Assembly: GCF_003443535.1 (NCBI RefSeq)
Contig: NZ_CP031946.1
Span: forward strand, 1,054,001-1,118,000
Length of the DNA: 64,000 nucleotides
Reading direction: 5' to 3'
Source of the DNA: Ruegeria sp. AD91A
GTDB lineage: Bacteria > Pseudomonadota > Alphaproteobacteria > Rhodobacterales > Rhodobacteraceae
Each line of letters opens with the position of its first letter. Positions within the stretch are counted from its first letter, which is position 1. The notes beneath the pieces were generated by a model. The model did no database searches and was not told the DNA's origin. It worked only from the letters and a program-made list of their open reading frames with translations. The position numbers and the translations under genes are program-made. Positions 57,029-64,000 of this stretch are shown one piece after another.

Positions 57029-58189
57029 ATGAAGAAGTCACTCAAATGGCTGGCCGCAGCCACGGCGTTGACCGCCTCGGCAAGCATCGGCTCGGCTCAG
57101 ACACAGGGCGTTACGGACGACGAGATAGTCATTGGTTCCGTCAACGACCTGAGCGGCATCTTTGCCGCAGTGGGTGTTCCGGCGACCAAGGGTGCCAACG
57201 TGGTATTCGACCGGGTGAACGAAGCCGGTGGCATTCACGGGCGCAAGATCCGCTATGTGGTCGAGGACAACGGCTATCAGATGCCGCGTGCGATGCAGGG
57301 CTACAACAAGCTGCTGAACCGCGACAAGGTGTTCGCGATGCTGCAATCGCTGGGCACGCCGATGAACATGGCGGGGTTCAAGTTGTTGGATCCCAAGGGC
57401 ATTCCCAATGTTGCGCCTCTGACTGCTGCGCGTCAGATGTTGCAGGAACCGATGCGGAACAAATTCACGTCCTTCTCGACCTATTTCGATCAGGCGCGTA
57501 TTGGCGTGAAATATCTGGCCGGCGAATTCGGATCAAAGACGGTTTGCACCATGTATCTGCCAACAGATTTCGGTGAGGAAATCCTGGAAGGCAGCAAGGC
57601 CGGAGCCGAAGAAGCCGGCATCGCTTTTGGATCTGAAACAACCCACAAGCCGGATGAGACGGATTTTGTCGGATCGCTCAGCAAGCTCAAGGAAGAAGGC
57701 TGCGATATCGTCACCATGGCGCTTGGGGTACGGCAGGCGATCACCGTAGTTGGCACGGCCAAGAAGATGGGCCTGACGGACATGAAGTTCCTCGGCACTT
57801 CGGCCAGCTTCCTGACTGTTGTGGCACAGGTTCCCGGTGGAGTGACCGATGGATTCTATGCAGCAGCCTCGTGGCAGGATCTTTGGGCGCGTGCGGATCA
57901 ACCTGCCCCAGCGGCGTTTATCGAAGAATACAAGGCCGCCACGGGCGAAGACCCAGTTGGATTCGCCATGTTGGGCTATTCCGCTGCTGAAATGATGGTC
58001 AAAGCACTAGAGGCCGCGGGCCCTGACCTGACGCATGACAGCTTTATCGAAGCGATGGAGTCACTGGACTATCAGGATGACCTGGTCGGCAACCATATTT
58101 CCTATGGCCCGGACGATCACCAGGGGGCGGATACGGTTTTCGTCAATGTCGTTGAAAACGGCGCGTGGAAACTTGTTTACGAAGAATAG
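57029..58189 (+). CDS. ABC transporter substrate-binding protein (LivJ-like)
   Basis: Predicted 386-residue periplasmic binding protein. Signal peptide MKKSLKWLAAATALTASASI, cleaved after GSA. The core GSVNDLSGIFAAVGVPATKG, ENGYQMPRAM and ADFGEE-like TDFGEEILEG are LivJ-family features. GGGAGGAG precedes the ATG at 57029. Last gene of the operon, unlike the first liv operon where the binding protein comes first. Substrate unknown; a fatty, aromatic or branched-chain acid is likely from the neighbouring ligase. Confidence 0.91.
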   Translation: MKKSLKWLAAATALTASASIGSAQTQGVTDDEIVIGSVNDLSGIFAAVGVPATKGANVVFDRVNEAGGIHGRKIRYVVEDNGYQMPRAMQGYNKLLNRDKVFAMLQSLGTPMNMAGFKLLDPKGIPNVAPLTAARQMLQEPMRNKFTSFSTYFDQARIGVKYLAGEFGSKTVCTMYLPTDFGEEILEGSKAGAEEAGIAFGSETTHKPDETDFVGSLSKLKEEGCDIVTMALGVRQAITVVGTAKKMGLTDMKFLGTSASFLTVVAQVPGGVTDGFYAAASWQDLWARADQPAPAAFIEEYKAATGEDPVGFAMLGYSAAEMMVKALEAAGPDLTHDSFIEAMESLDYQDDLVGNHISYGPDDHQGADTVFVNVVENGAWKLVYEE

Positions 58190-58212
58190 TTTTACAGACA
58201 AAGCAAAGCAAA

Positions 58213-58238
58213 AAAGGGCTCGCATGTGCGAGCCCTTT
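58213..58238. terminator. Bidirectional terminator between liv and rplM-rpsI operons
   Basis: AAAGGGCTCGC-ATGT-GCGAGCCCTTT (perfect 11-bp stem). Plus strand is followed by TCTTATT, minus strand by a run of Ts (TTTTTTGC). It serves both convergent units. Confidence 0.88.
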
Positions 58239-58260
58239 CTTATTGGGTTTTCCCGGCGAA

Positions 58261-58752
58261 TTAACGCTTGGAGAACTGGAAGGAACGGCGGGCTTTGCGC
58301 TTACCGAATTTCTTACGTTCCACAACGCGGCTGTCACGGGTCAGGAAGCCGGCCGCTTTCAGAGCGCCACGCAGGTTGGGATCGTACAGTTGCAGCGCTT
58401 TCGAGATGCCGTGCTTGACCGCACCGGCCTGACCGGTCAGGCCACCGCCTTTGACGGTTGCAACGACGTCGAACTCACCTTCAACACCAGCAACCTGGAA
58501 CGGCTGGCGCAGGATCAGTTGCAGAACGGGACGTGCAAAATACTTGTCCTGGTCTTTGCCATTTACGGTAACCTTGCCGGAGCCGGGTTTGATCCAGACG
58601 CGGGCAACAGCGTCTTTACGCTTGCCGGTGGCATACGAACGACCCAGCTCGTCACGTACGGGTTCACGCACGATGACTTCTTCGGCCACAACCTCAACGC
58701 CTGCGACGGCGCCCAGCTCTTCGAGAGTATTGATCTGATCAGCCATGGTCAT
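58261..58752 (-). CDS. rpsI: 30S ribosomal protein S9
   Basis: Predicted 163-residue S9. The conserved C-terminal half has [36 protein letters not shown] and the terminal [11 protein letters not shown] that reaches the P site. About 35 extra N-terminal residues ([20 protein letters not shown]) are usual in alphaproteobacterial S9. Its ATG overlaps the rplM stop by one base (TAATG). Confidence 0.98.
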   Translation of the reverse strand: MTMADQINTLEELGAVAGVEVVAEEVIVREPVRDELGRSYATGKRKDAVARVWIKPGSGKVTVNGKDQDKYFARPVLQLILRQPFQVAGVEGEFDVVATVKGGGLTGQAGAVKHGISKALQLYDPNLRGALKAAGFLTRDSRVVERKKFGKRKARRSFQFSKR

Positions 58753-59210
58753 TAGCTCCGGGTGTTTTTCTTGTTCATGGATGCAACATCCAGAACTTCG
58801 GGCGCTTGCGCCTCATGGGGATGCTCGGCACCGGCATAAACGCGCAGGTTGGTCATAATCTGACGCGACAGGCGGTTGCCCGGCAGCATGCGTTTGACGG
58901 CTTGGGTCACGACGCGCTCAGGGTGTTTGCCTTCGAGGATCTGCTGCTTGGTCCGCGACTTGATGCCACCCGGATGACCCGTGTGCCAGTAGAAGTTTTC
59001 TTCGCGCTTCTTGCCGGTCATCTGGATTTTGTCAGCGTTGATCACGATGACGTTGTCGCCCATGTCCATGTTCGGGGTGAACGACGCTTTGTGCTTGCCA
59101 CGCAGGCGCATGGCGACGATCGAGGCAAGACGACCCAGAACAACGCCCTCGGCGTCGATCAGGATCCATTTCTTGTCGATGTCTGCAGGTGTTGCAGAAA
59201 AGGTTTTCAT
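58752..59210 (-). CDS. rplM: 50S ribosomal protein L13
   Basis: Predicted 152-residue L13. [36 protein letters not shown] and [18 protein letters not shown] are family motifs. First gene of the conserved rplM-rpsI pair. Normal length. Confidence 0.98.
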   Translation of the reverse strand: MKTFSATPADIDKKWILIDAEGVVLGRLASIVAMRLRGKHKASFTPNMDMGDNVIVINADKIQMTGKKREENFYWHTGHPGGIKSRTKQQILEGKHPERVVTQAVKRMLPGNRLSRQIMTNLRVYAGAEHPHEAQAPEVLDVASMNKKNTRS

Positions 59211-59451
59211 GGCAGGATAGTCCTGTTTGATGTGAAAGACCGCCCCAGCGGAGCGGCCCGAATTCGATGGATGCGTATCTAGACACCCATGATTGCCACG
59301 TCAAGCGACCCAATGCTAATTAAATATAATCAAAACAACAACTTGCAAAATAGGTATTATTTTACCCCATATTATTGAATTGGAATTCTCCCAATTTCAA
59401 CACTCTGATAAACTAGATTAGACTTTATCGCGTCAAGCCACGGAGAGTTGC
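59211..59451. other. AT-rich divergent intergenic region, rplM / NTF2-like gene
   Basis: About 240 bases, with an AT-rich section from about 59310 to 59420 unlike the genome around it. TTGAATTGG-7 bases-CCAATTTCAA (59375-59400) is a near-perfect inverted repeat. Promoters of both divergent genes should lie here. Confidence 0.4.
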
Positions 59452-59817
59452 ATGCAGGATTTAATGCACACAATTGAAAGCTACGGTGCCGCCTGGCAGG
59501 AAAAATCCTCGGGAAAACGGCTTGAGTTCTTGGCGCATTGTTTTGCGGAAAACGGTCGATATGTGGATCCAACAGCTGATGTTTCGGGGCGTGAGCGGTT
59601 GAATGCTCATATCGGAGAGATTCTTGAAAGCTCGAATGGGCGCGTCGAAATCACCAGCAGTCCGGTTTCGCACCACGATGTCGTTCACTTCACGTGGCAT
59701 ATGGTGGCGCCCGACGGCGCAATCATGGTGGCCGGGCATGATTTCATTCGATTGGACGAAGATGGAAAGATCACCCATCTGGCCGGATTCTTTGGCGATC
59801 CGCCCCCGCTGACCTGA
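59452..59817 (+). CDS. NTF2/SnoaL-like protein
   Basis: Predicted 121-residue protein of the NTF2-like fold (SnoaL-type), a cone-shaped barrel seen in isomerases, cyclases and many orphan enzymes. Pattern CFAENGRYVDPTADVSGRER and IRLDEDGKITHLAGFF fit the fold. No catalytic set can be assigned with confidence. ATG at 59452 follows GGAGAG. It ends 3 bases from the convergent MocR gene end. Confidence 0.82.
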   Translation: MQDLMHTIESYGAAWQEKSSGKRLEFLAHCFAENGRYVDPTADVSGRERLNAHIGEILESSNGRVEITSSPVSHHDVVHFTWHMVAPDGAIMVAGHDFIRLDEDGKITHLAGFFGDPPPLT

Positions 59818-59820
59818 ATG

Positions 59821-61224
59821 CTAGACGCTGATCTGTTCAGGCGGATTGTCCAGCAAAGCGCGCAACCTCAGCATTGCATCCTCGAACCGTTCCAGCGAAA
59901 CATGCCCATTCATTGCGATGCGTACTGCGTTTGGCGCACGTCCATCGCGCAGGGCAAATTCATCCGCCGATCTGAGTTGAATACCTTCCCGTTCTGCCGC
60001 ACGGCTGAACGCAGCAGAGCGCCAACCTGACGGCAGGTTCAGCCAGACAAAGGGCACGTCCGGAGCCCAGTTCAGATCAAACCCCCCCAGCGCATTGACA
60101 GTGATCCGAACGTAGTCGCCCATCCGCTTGCGTACATCCTGGGCAATTTGACGGGTACGCGGATCCGACAGCAGCAACCGCGTGAGCTCGGCCAGCGGCT
60201 GGGCAAGGCCAAAATACCCATATTCGGCAGATCGACGCAGATCGACGCTGCGATCCTTTGGGGCAATGGCAAAACCCACGCGCAAAGCCGGGGTGAGGAT
60301 CTTTGAAATTGATGAAACGTGCCATCCACGTTCCGGAGCAAGCGCACGATAACTGGGTTCTCGCGCCTCTCCCATGCGATAGCAATCGTCTTCTATGATT
60401 TGAAGGTCGTAACGCCGCGCGACGTCCACCACCTCTTTCCGGCGTTCCAGCGGCGTGTGAACCCCGGTGGGGTTTTGAACCTCTGGCGAAACGCAGATGG
60501 CCTGAGCACTGGTTTGTCGCAAAACATGCTCCATGGACGCAGGATCAATGCCCCATTTGTCCATTTTGATTCCGATGACTTCGGCGCGCATCAACTCCCC
60601 GGCCCGGCGAAACCCGGCGTAAGAGAGGTCTTCGACCAGCACAATCGGTCTGGGTCCGCGTAGGATGGTCTGAAACACCAGACACAATCCGTTCTGGCCG
60701 CCATGGGTCAAAACGATGTCATCATGTGAGAGCGGACCCAGTGGCAAATCTGACAACCAATCCACAACTGATTGCCTCATGGGTTTGTATGCGTCCCGCG
60801 TGGGGTAATTCAGAAAAAGCCCAGGGTCAGCTTGCGCAACCTTTTGCAGGCATTCCCGGATAAGCGCGACCTGCCCTGCATCCGGCAGGCGTGGGCTGAA
60901 CAAACTGACATTGGCGTTGTATTTGTCATCCTTCATATACAGTTGCCTGGCCCAGACATCGTCCAGAATCGGAGATTTTGGCGGGGCTACAAATGTACCA
61001 CGCCCAACCTCGGCGTGGAGCAAGCCCTCATCGGTCAGGATCGTGTAGGCCCGTGCGACTGTACCAGGTGTGATTTGCAACCGGTAAGCCAGTTCGCGCA
61101 CCGGGGGAAGCTTAGCGCCGACATCCAATGTCTTGTCATCAATAGCTTTCCGTATCGCGTCAGCAACCAATGTATATTTGGGACCCTTGGATTTTGGCAG
61201 AGCGTCCGGCCAAATTGTATCCAT
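59821..61224 (-). CDS. MocR-type GntR/aminotransferase transcriptional regulator
   Basis: Predicted 467-residue regulator: an N-terminal GntR winged helix (about residues 10-80; GAKLPPVRELAYRLQITPGT) fused to a class I aminotransferase-like domain (100-467). The PLP lysine is K308 in SSISKILTPALRVGF; NPTG is conserved (EVQNPTGVHTPL). Such proteins sense PLP or amino compounds; no vitamin B6 genes are adjacent. It is divergent from the DUF1127 gene, sharing a 99-base region with mirror-image promoters. ATG at 61224 lies inside the inverted repeat AATTGTA-TCCAT-TACAATT (61213-61231). Confidence 0.93.
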   Translation of the reverse strand: MDTIWPDALPKSKGPKYTLVADAIRKAIDDKTLDVGAKLPPVRELAYRLQITPGTVARAYTILTDEGLLHAEVGRGTFVAPPKSPILDDVWARQLYMKDDKYNANVSLFSPRLPDAGQVALIRECLQKVAQADPGLFLNYPTRDAYKPMRQSVVDWLSDLPLGPLSHDDIVLTHGGQNGLCLVFQTILRGPRPIVLVEDLSYAGFRRAGELMRAEVIGIKMDKWGIDPASMEHVLRQTSAQAICVSPEVQNPTGVHTPLERRKEVVDVARRYDLQIIEDDCYRMGEAREPSYRALAPERGWHVSSISKILTPALRVGFAIAPKDRSVDLRRSAEYGYFGLAQPLAELTRLLLSDPRTRQIAQDVRKRMGDYVRITVNALGGFDLNWAPDVPFVWLNLPSGWRSAAFSRAAEREGIQLRSADEFALRDGRAPNAVRIAMNGHVSLERFEDAMLRLRALLDNPPEQISV

Positions 61225-61243
61225 TACAATTCTTCCTTTGCCT

Positions 61244-61300
61244 TTGACACAATTCTGAATGTATCAAAACTATGTACCAAATGGTACTGTTTTGTGTCAA
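61244..61300. promoter_or_regulatory. Overlapping divergent promoters and operator
   Basis: TTGACACAA at 61244-61252 (plus) and its exact reverse complement TTGTGTCAA at 61292-61300 each give a TTGACA -35 box, one for each strand, facing inward. Between them GTACC-AAAT-GGTAC (61274-61287) is a perfect inverted repeat. The -10 boxes would be near 61268-61273 (plus) and 61276-61271 (minus), so the two promoters occupy the same DNA. A MocR-type regulator binding the centre could control both directions. Confidence 0.6.
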
Positions 61301-61323
61301 TACAATTTGAAAGGACTTCTGAG

Positions 61324-61551
61324 ATGACACGCACAATGCACACCCCCGCCCTTCTGCTGCTGAACGACAGCCCACGGCTGCCTCTGCTCGCTGCTCTGGC
61401 CGTGCGGTTTGCGGCGGCGGTCACTCAATGGGAACGCCGTCGCCGCAGTCGTGTCAATCTGGGCTATCTGGATGACCGTTTGCTGCAGGACGTCGGGCTG
61501 ACCCGCCATCAGGCCGGCCGGGAAACAAAGCGCTTTTTCTGGCAGCCTTGA
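61324..61551 (+). CDS. DUF1127 small protein
   Basis: Predicted 75-residue protein. The C-terminal half carries the DUF1127 (YjiS-like) pattern: basic WERRRRSRVNLGYLDDRLLQ followed by DVGLTRHQAGRETKRFFW. The Arg-rich segment is thought to bind RNA in some family members (CcaF1 of Rhodobacter). The N-terminal half has a hydrophobic stretch (PLLAALAVRFAAAV). ATG at 61324 is preceded by AAAGGAC. Divergent from the MocR gene and followed by two terminator hairpins. Confidence 0.88.
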   Translation: MTRTMHTPALLLLNDSPRLPLLAALAVRFAAAVTQWERRRRSRVNLGYLDDRLLQDVGLTRHQAGRETKRFFWQP

Positions 61552-61561
61552 CTGATCCCCA

Positions 61562-61614
61562 GTCCCAATTATTGGGACCTCTTCCTGGGCCGGGGCCTGT
61601 CCCCGGCCTTTTTT
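61562..61614 (+). terminator. Terminator of the DUF1127 gene
   Basis: Two hairpins in a row: GTCCCAA-TTA-TTGGGAC (61562-61578) and GGCCGGGG-5 bases-CCCCGGCC (61588-61608) followed by TTTTTT. The second is a classical intrinsic terminator and overlaps the end of the convergent thioesterase gene by two bases. Confidence 0.9.
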
Positions 61615-62056
61615 ATCCGAAATTCGCGGCAGCGGACCCTGCTGGCGGCAGGGAATAGGTCATCGTTGCCCGCGCAACCGGAAGATCGCCGCCATCCGAG
61701 TACAAAAGCACATCCCCAACGGCCAGTGTTTTTCCTAGCTTCAACAGACGACAGGTCGCAATCATATCGGCGCCGCCTTCCGGTTTGCGCAGGAAATCAA
61801 AGGAGCTGTTCGTTGTAACGGCCAATGACTGACGCCCCTTACGCGCAAGAACCATCGCATAGACACTGACATCGGCCAGCCCGAACATGGACGGGCCTGA
61901 TACCGTGCCTCCGGGGCGCAGGTGTTGGTCCTGAACCACAAGGCGCATGGTGATCGTGTCTTCGGTCAAGTCTTCGACGACGAAATCCTTGCGCACCTGA
62001 GGGAACACCTCTTTGAGGTATTGTGACAGTTCGTCCCGGTTCATTTCCAAAGCCAT
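61613..62056 (-). CDS. PaaI-family thioesterase (hotdog fold)
   Basis: Predicted 147-residue hotdog-fold thioesterase. HLRPGGTVSGPSMFGLADVS and GRQSLAVTTNSSFDFLRKPE match the PaaI/YdiI pattern, in which an Asp or Glu in the first motif acts in catalysis; here the equivalent is Asp in ADVS. Likely acts on a CoA thioester of medium or aromatic acids. Divergent from an enoyl-CoA hydratase gene, with which it may share a pathway. Confidence 0.88.
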   Translation of the reverse strand: MALEMNRDELSQYLKEVFPQVRKDFVVEDLTEDTITMRLVVQDQHLRPGGTVSGPSMFGLADVSVYAMVLARKGRQSLAVTTNSSFDFLRKPEGGADMIATCRLLKLGKTLAVGDVLLYSDGGDLPVARATMTYSLPPAGSAAANFG

Positions 62057-62114
62057 ACTTCCCCTCCTGCTCTTGCCGACCTAGAGTTGGCCCAACTTGG
62101 GATCGGAGGGCAAG

Positions 62115-62900
62115 ATGACAATTCTGGAACGTAACGACACTGGCGCGGTTGCAAGACTTAAGATGAACGCACCGGACCGGCTGAACGCGCTGAGTGATGA
62201 GATGCTGGCTGCATTGCAGGCCGAACTTGATGCACTGCGCGAGGACAGCTCGATCCGGGCCGTGGTCCTGTCGGGGGCAGGAAAGGCGTTTTGTGCCGGG
62301 CATGATCTGAAACAGATGACCGCCGGACGCCAATCAGAAGATGGCGGCAAGACATACTTTCAGGACCTCTTTTCCCGCTGCGCCCGGATGATGATGTCCA
62401 TCCAATCCCTGCCCCAACCTGTTATCGCGCAAGTCCATGGCATTGCGACCGCCGCCGGGTGTCAGTTGGTTGCAACCTGTGACATGGCCGTGGCTGCGGA
62501 AGGGACACGGTTTGGCGTCAACGGAGTCAATATCGGCCTTTTCTGTTCCACGCCGATGGTGGCGCTCAGCCGAAATATTCCCAGAAAGCAGGCCTTTGAA
62601 ATGCTGACCACCGGCGAGTTCATCTCAGCGGAACGCGCCGCCGAGTTGGGTCTGGTAAATCGTGTCGTTCCGGAAACGCTGCTGGAACAAGAAGCCAACG
62701 GGCTGGCGGAACTGGTCGCATCCAAGCTTGGCGTGGCCGTGAAGATCGGGAAAGAAGCGTTCTATCAACAGCTGCAAATGCCTTTGGATCAGGCTTATGA
62801 CTATACCGGAGACGCAATGGCGCAGAATATGTTGTACCGCGATACAGAAGAAGGCATTTCCGCCTTTATTGAAAAGCGCCCCCCGAATTGGACCCAATGA
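62115..62900 (+). CDS. Enoyl-CoA hydratase/isomerase family protein (ECHDC3-like)
   Basis: Predicted 261-residue crotonase-fold protein. SGAGKAFCAGHDLKQM is the CoA-binding/oxyanion region and HGIATAAGCQLVATCDM the second oxyanion segment. The catalytic Glu pair of true enoyl-CoA hydratases is not evident at the expected positions, and the overall look resembles ECHDC3-type proteins, so hydratase activity is uncertain. Start at ATG 62115 after GGAGG; an upstream start would add 6 residues. Confidence 0.85.
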   Translation: MTILERNDTGAVARLKMNAPDRLNALSDEMLAALQAELDALREDSSIRAVVLSGAGKAFCAGHDLKQMTAGRQSEDGGKTYFQDLFSRCARMMMSIQSLPQPVIAQVHGIATAAGCQLVATCDMAVAAEGTRFGVNGVNIGLFCSTPMVALSRNIPRKQAFEMLTTGEFISAERAAELGLVNRVVPETLLEQEANGLAELVASKLGVAVKIGKEAFYQQLQMPLDQAYDYTGDAMAQNMLYRDTEEGISAFIEKRPPNWTQ

Positions 62901-63152
62901 CGCAATTGTTTTGAACATTTTTTGCCACTGTTTTCATTTTAGCACTTTCCAAAAGGGCAACTCTGTGGCAAAGCTGGGTCGAGGCTAAGGCCTCAGTACA
63001 CTTTTGGGTCGCCGTGGGCGGAAGGTCCCTCCAGCTGGTCTCTCTCACCAGCGCTGACATTCCCGCAGCGGCGACCCCAAGACCCTCCCACTGAAACAGT
63101 CACAAAAATACGGCAGTTGCGCCTGTGTGTGCGGTGCCCTATGTGGCTGCAC
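62901..63152. other. Intergenic region with a structured element before trmFO
   Basis: About 250 bases without a gene. It contains a nested set of hairpins (see 62981-63080) whose strand is not determinable from the sequence alone. No riboswitch family is recognised. Confidence 0.4.
62981..63080. ncRNA. Candidate structured RNA or DNA element upstream of trmFO
   Basis: GAGGC-TAAG-GCCTC (62981-62994), then a long closing stem TTGGGTCGCCG (63004-63014) with CGGCGACCCCAA (63069-63080), nine contiguous pairs plus two after a single bulge, enclosing GCTGGT-CTCTCTC-ACCAGC (63034-63052). It ends 73 bases before the trmFO start. It may be a leader of trmFO, a separate small RNA on either strand, or a DNA cruciform. 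No known family recognised and no T-tract is present. Confidence 0.4.
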
Positions 63153-64000
63153 ATGACACAAGTTTTGCATATCGTTGGCGGTGGAATGGCCGGGTCCGAA
63201 GCGGCCTGGCAAGCCGCTGAAATGGGCGTTGACGTGATCATTCATGAAATGCGCCCCACTGTTGGCACTTTTGCACATCAGACCGGAAACCTGGCGGAAA
63301 TGGTGTGTTCAAACTCTTTCCGATCAGATGACGATGAACAAAATGCCGTGGGTCTGCTGCACTGGGAAATGCGTGCCGCCAATGGGTTGATCATGACCAC
63401 AGCCCATGCACATCGCCTGCCGGCCGGTGGTGCGCTCGCCGTGGACCGCGATCCCTTTGCCGAAGATGTCACCGCAAAACTCCGCTCACATCCGCGTGTG
63501 ACGGTTACCGACGAAGAAGTGACCGCCCTTCCCGACGATGGACAGTGGATCTTTGCGACCGGTCCGTTGACCTCACCTGCACTGGGGGAAGCAATCCGGG
63601 CCGAGACAGGATCTGACGCGCTGGCATTTTTCGATGCAATCGCACCGATTGTCTACGCCGACAGCATCGACATGAGCAAAGCTTGGATGCAATCCCGGTA
63701 CGACAAAGGTGAGACCGAGGAAGAACGCGCGGCTTATCTGAACTGCCCGATGGACCGTGATCAATACGAAGCTTTCATCGACGCGCTTCTGGCTGCGGAC
63801 AAAACCGAGTTTCACGAGGGTGAAACTGCAGGTTATTTTGATGGTTGTCTTCCAATTGAAGTCATGGCCGAACGCGGACGCCAGACCTTGCGTCACGGTC
63901 CGATGAAGCCGGTAGGACTGACAAATCCTCATGCGCCTGATGTCAAACCTCACGCCGTGGTTCAGCTTCGACGGGACAACGCGTTGGGAACATTGTTCAA
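63153..64000 (+). CDS. trmFO: Methylenetetrahydrofolate-tRNA-(uracil-5)-methyltransferase TrmFO (3' end outside window)
   Basis: Partial gene: the first 282 codons of TrmFO, which makes m5U54 in tRNA using methylenetetrahydrofolate and FAD. The FAD-binding motif [19 protein letters not shown] is at residues 7-25 and CSNSFRSDD, with a catalytic-site Cys, follows; [15 protein letters not shown] and GPMKPVGL are family motifs. The start at 63153 is the usual [10 protein letters not shown]; an in-frame ATG four codons upstream (63141) is possible. The frame is open to the window end. Confidence 0.95.
   Translation, partial: MTQVLHIVGGGMAGSEAAWQAAEMGVDVIIHEMRPTVGTFAHQTGNLAEMVCSNSFRSDDDEQNAVGLLHWEMRAANGLIMTTAHAHRLPAGGALAVDRDPFAEDVTAKLRSHPRVTVTDEEVTALPDDGQWIFATGPLTSPALGEAIRAETGSDALAFFDAIAPIVYADSIDMSKAWMQSRYDKGETEEERAAYLNCPMDRDQYEAFIDALLAADKTEFHEGETAGYFDGCLPIEVMAERGRQTLRHGPMKPVGLTNPHAPDVKPHAVVQLRRDNALGTLF

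Noticed and set aside
55843..57087. A 414-codon minus-strand frame
   Set aside because: Antisense to the acyl-CoA synthetase gene, which has intact motifs.

Overview
This 64 kb window is chromosomal DNA of an alphaproteobacterium, most likely a marine Roseobacter-group member of the Rhodobacteraceae (Ruegeria-like). The support is gene content and order: rplU-rpmA-lysE-GNAT-obgE-proB-proA, ChpT of the CckA-ChpT-CtrA relay, an OlsB/OlsA ornithine-lipid pair, two Liv-type ABC transporter operons, a class II DAHP synthase, IalB and DUF1127 proteins, and moderately GC-rich coding DNA. The genus is an inference. I see no prophage, insertion sequence, integrase or CRISPR array; the window is dense, mostly core and metabolic genome.

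Layout. 0.4-6.6 kb: cell envelope genes (DUF882 peptidase-like protein, L,D-transpeptidase, lpxD, and an acyl carrier protein with its own ketosynthase, then IalB). 6.6-7.06 kb: an intergenic stretch with a candidate small RNA or attenuator on the minus strand. 7.06-8.9 kb: HerA/DUF853 ATPase and a small lipoprotein. 9.0-15.7 kb (minus): first branched-chain amino acid operon livJ-livG-livF-X-Y-livH-livM, interrupted by two unknown secreted-protein genes. 15.8-23.2 kb: sugar dehydrogenase, GNAT, GlxA-type regulator, DAHP synthase, PAS protein, yicC-gmk-carbonic anhydrase. 23.2-30.6 kb: complete phosphate regulon phoR-pstSCAB-phoU-phoB with a three-repeat PHO box. 30.8-35.4 kb: lipid/small-molecule enzymes. 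35.8-37.0 kb: aroQ translationally coupled to a LuxR solo. 37.4-49.3 kb: tsf/rpsB, olsA/olsB, chpT, proBA-obgE, LysE, L27/L21, and a tandem DUF2059 pair. 49.4 kb: tRNA-Ser(CGA). 49.7-58.2 kb: an Ala-rich repeat protein, then a second Liv-type operon that carries an acyl-CoA synthetase and its own binding protein. 58.2-64 kb: rplM-rpsI, NTF2-like protein, MocR regulator divergent from a DUF1127 gene, thioesterase, enoyl-CoA hydratase-like protein, a structured intergenic element, and the 5' part of trmFO, cut by the window end.

How it works together. Two chorismate-pathway genes (DAHP synthase, AroQ), lipid A and ornithine-lipid genes, phosphate-starvation control and ornithine lipids (a phosphorus-free membrane lipid) suggest a cell tuned to low-phosphate marine water, although I see no PHO box in front of olsB. 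The most interesting unexplained items are the lpxD-ACP-ketosynthase cassette, the minus-strand RNA candidate upstream of ialB, the structured element before trmFO, the mirror-image promoters between the MocR and DUF1127 genes, and the two secreted unknowns inside the first liv operon. All product names come from reading the translated sequence by eye; no database search was possible.
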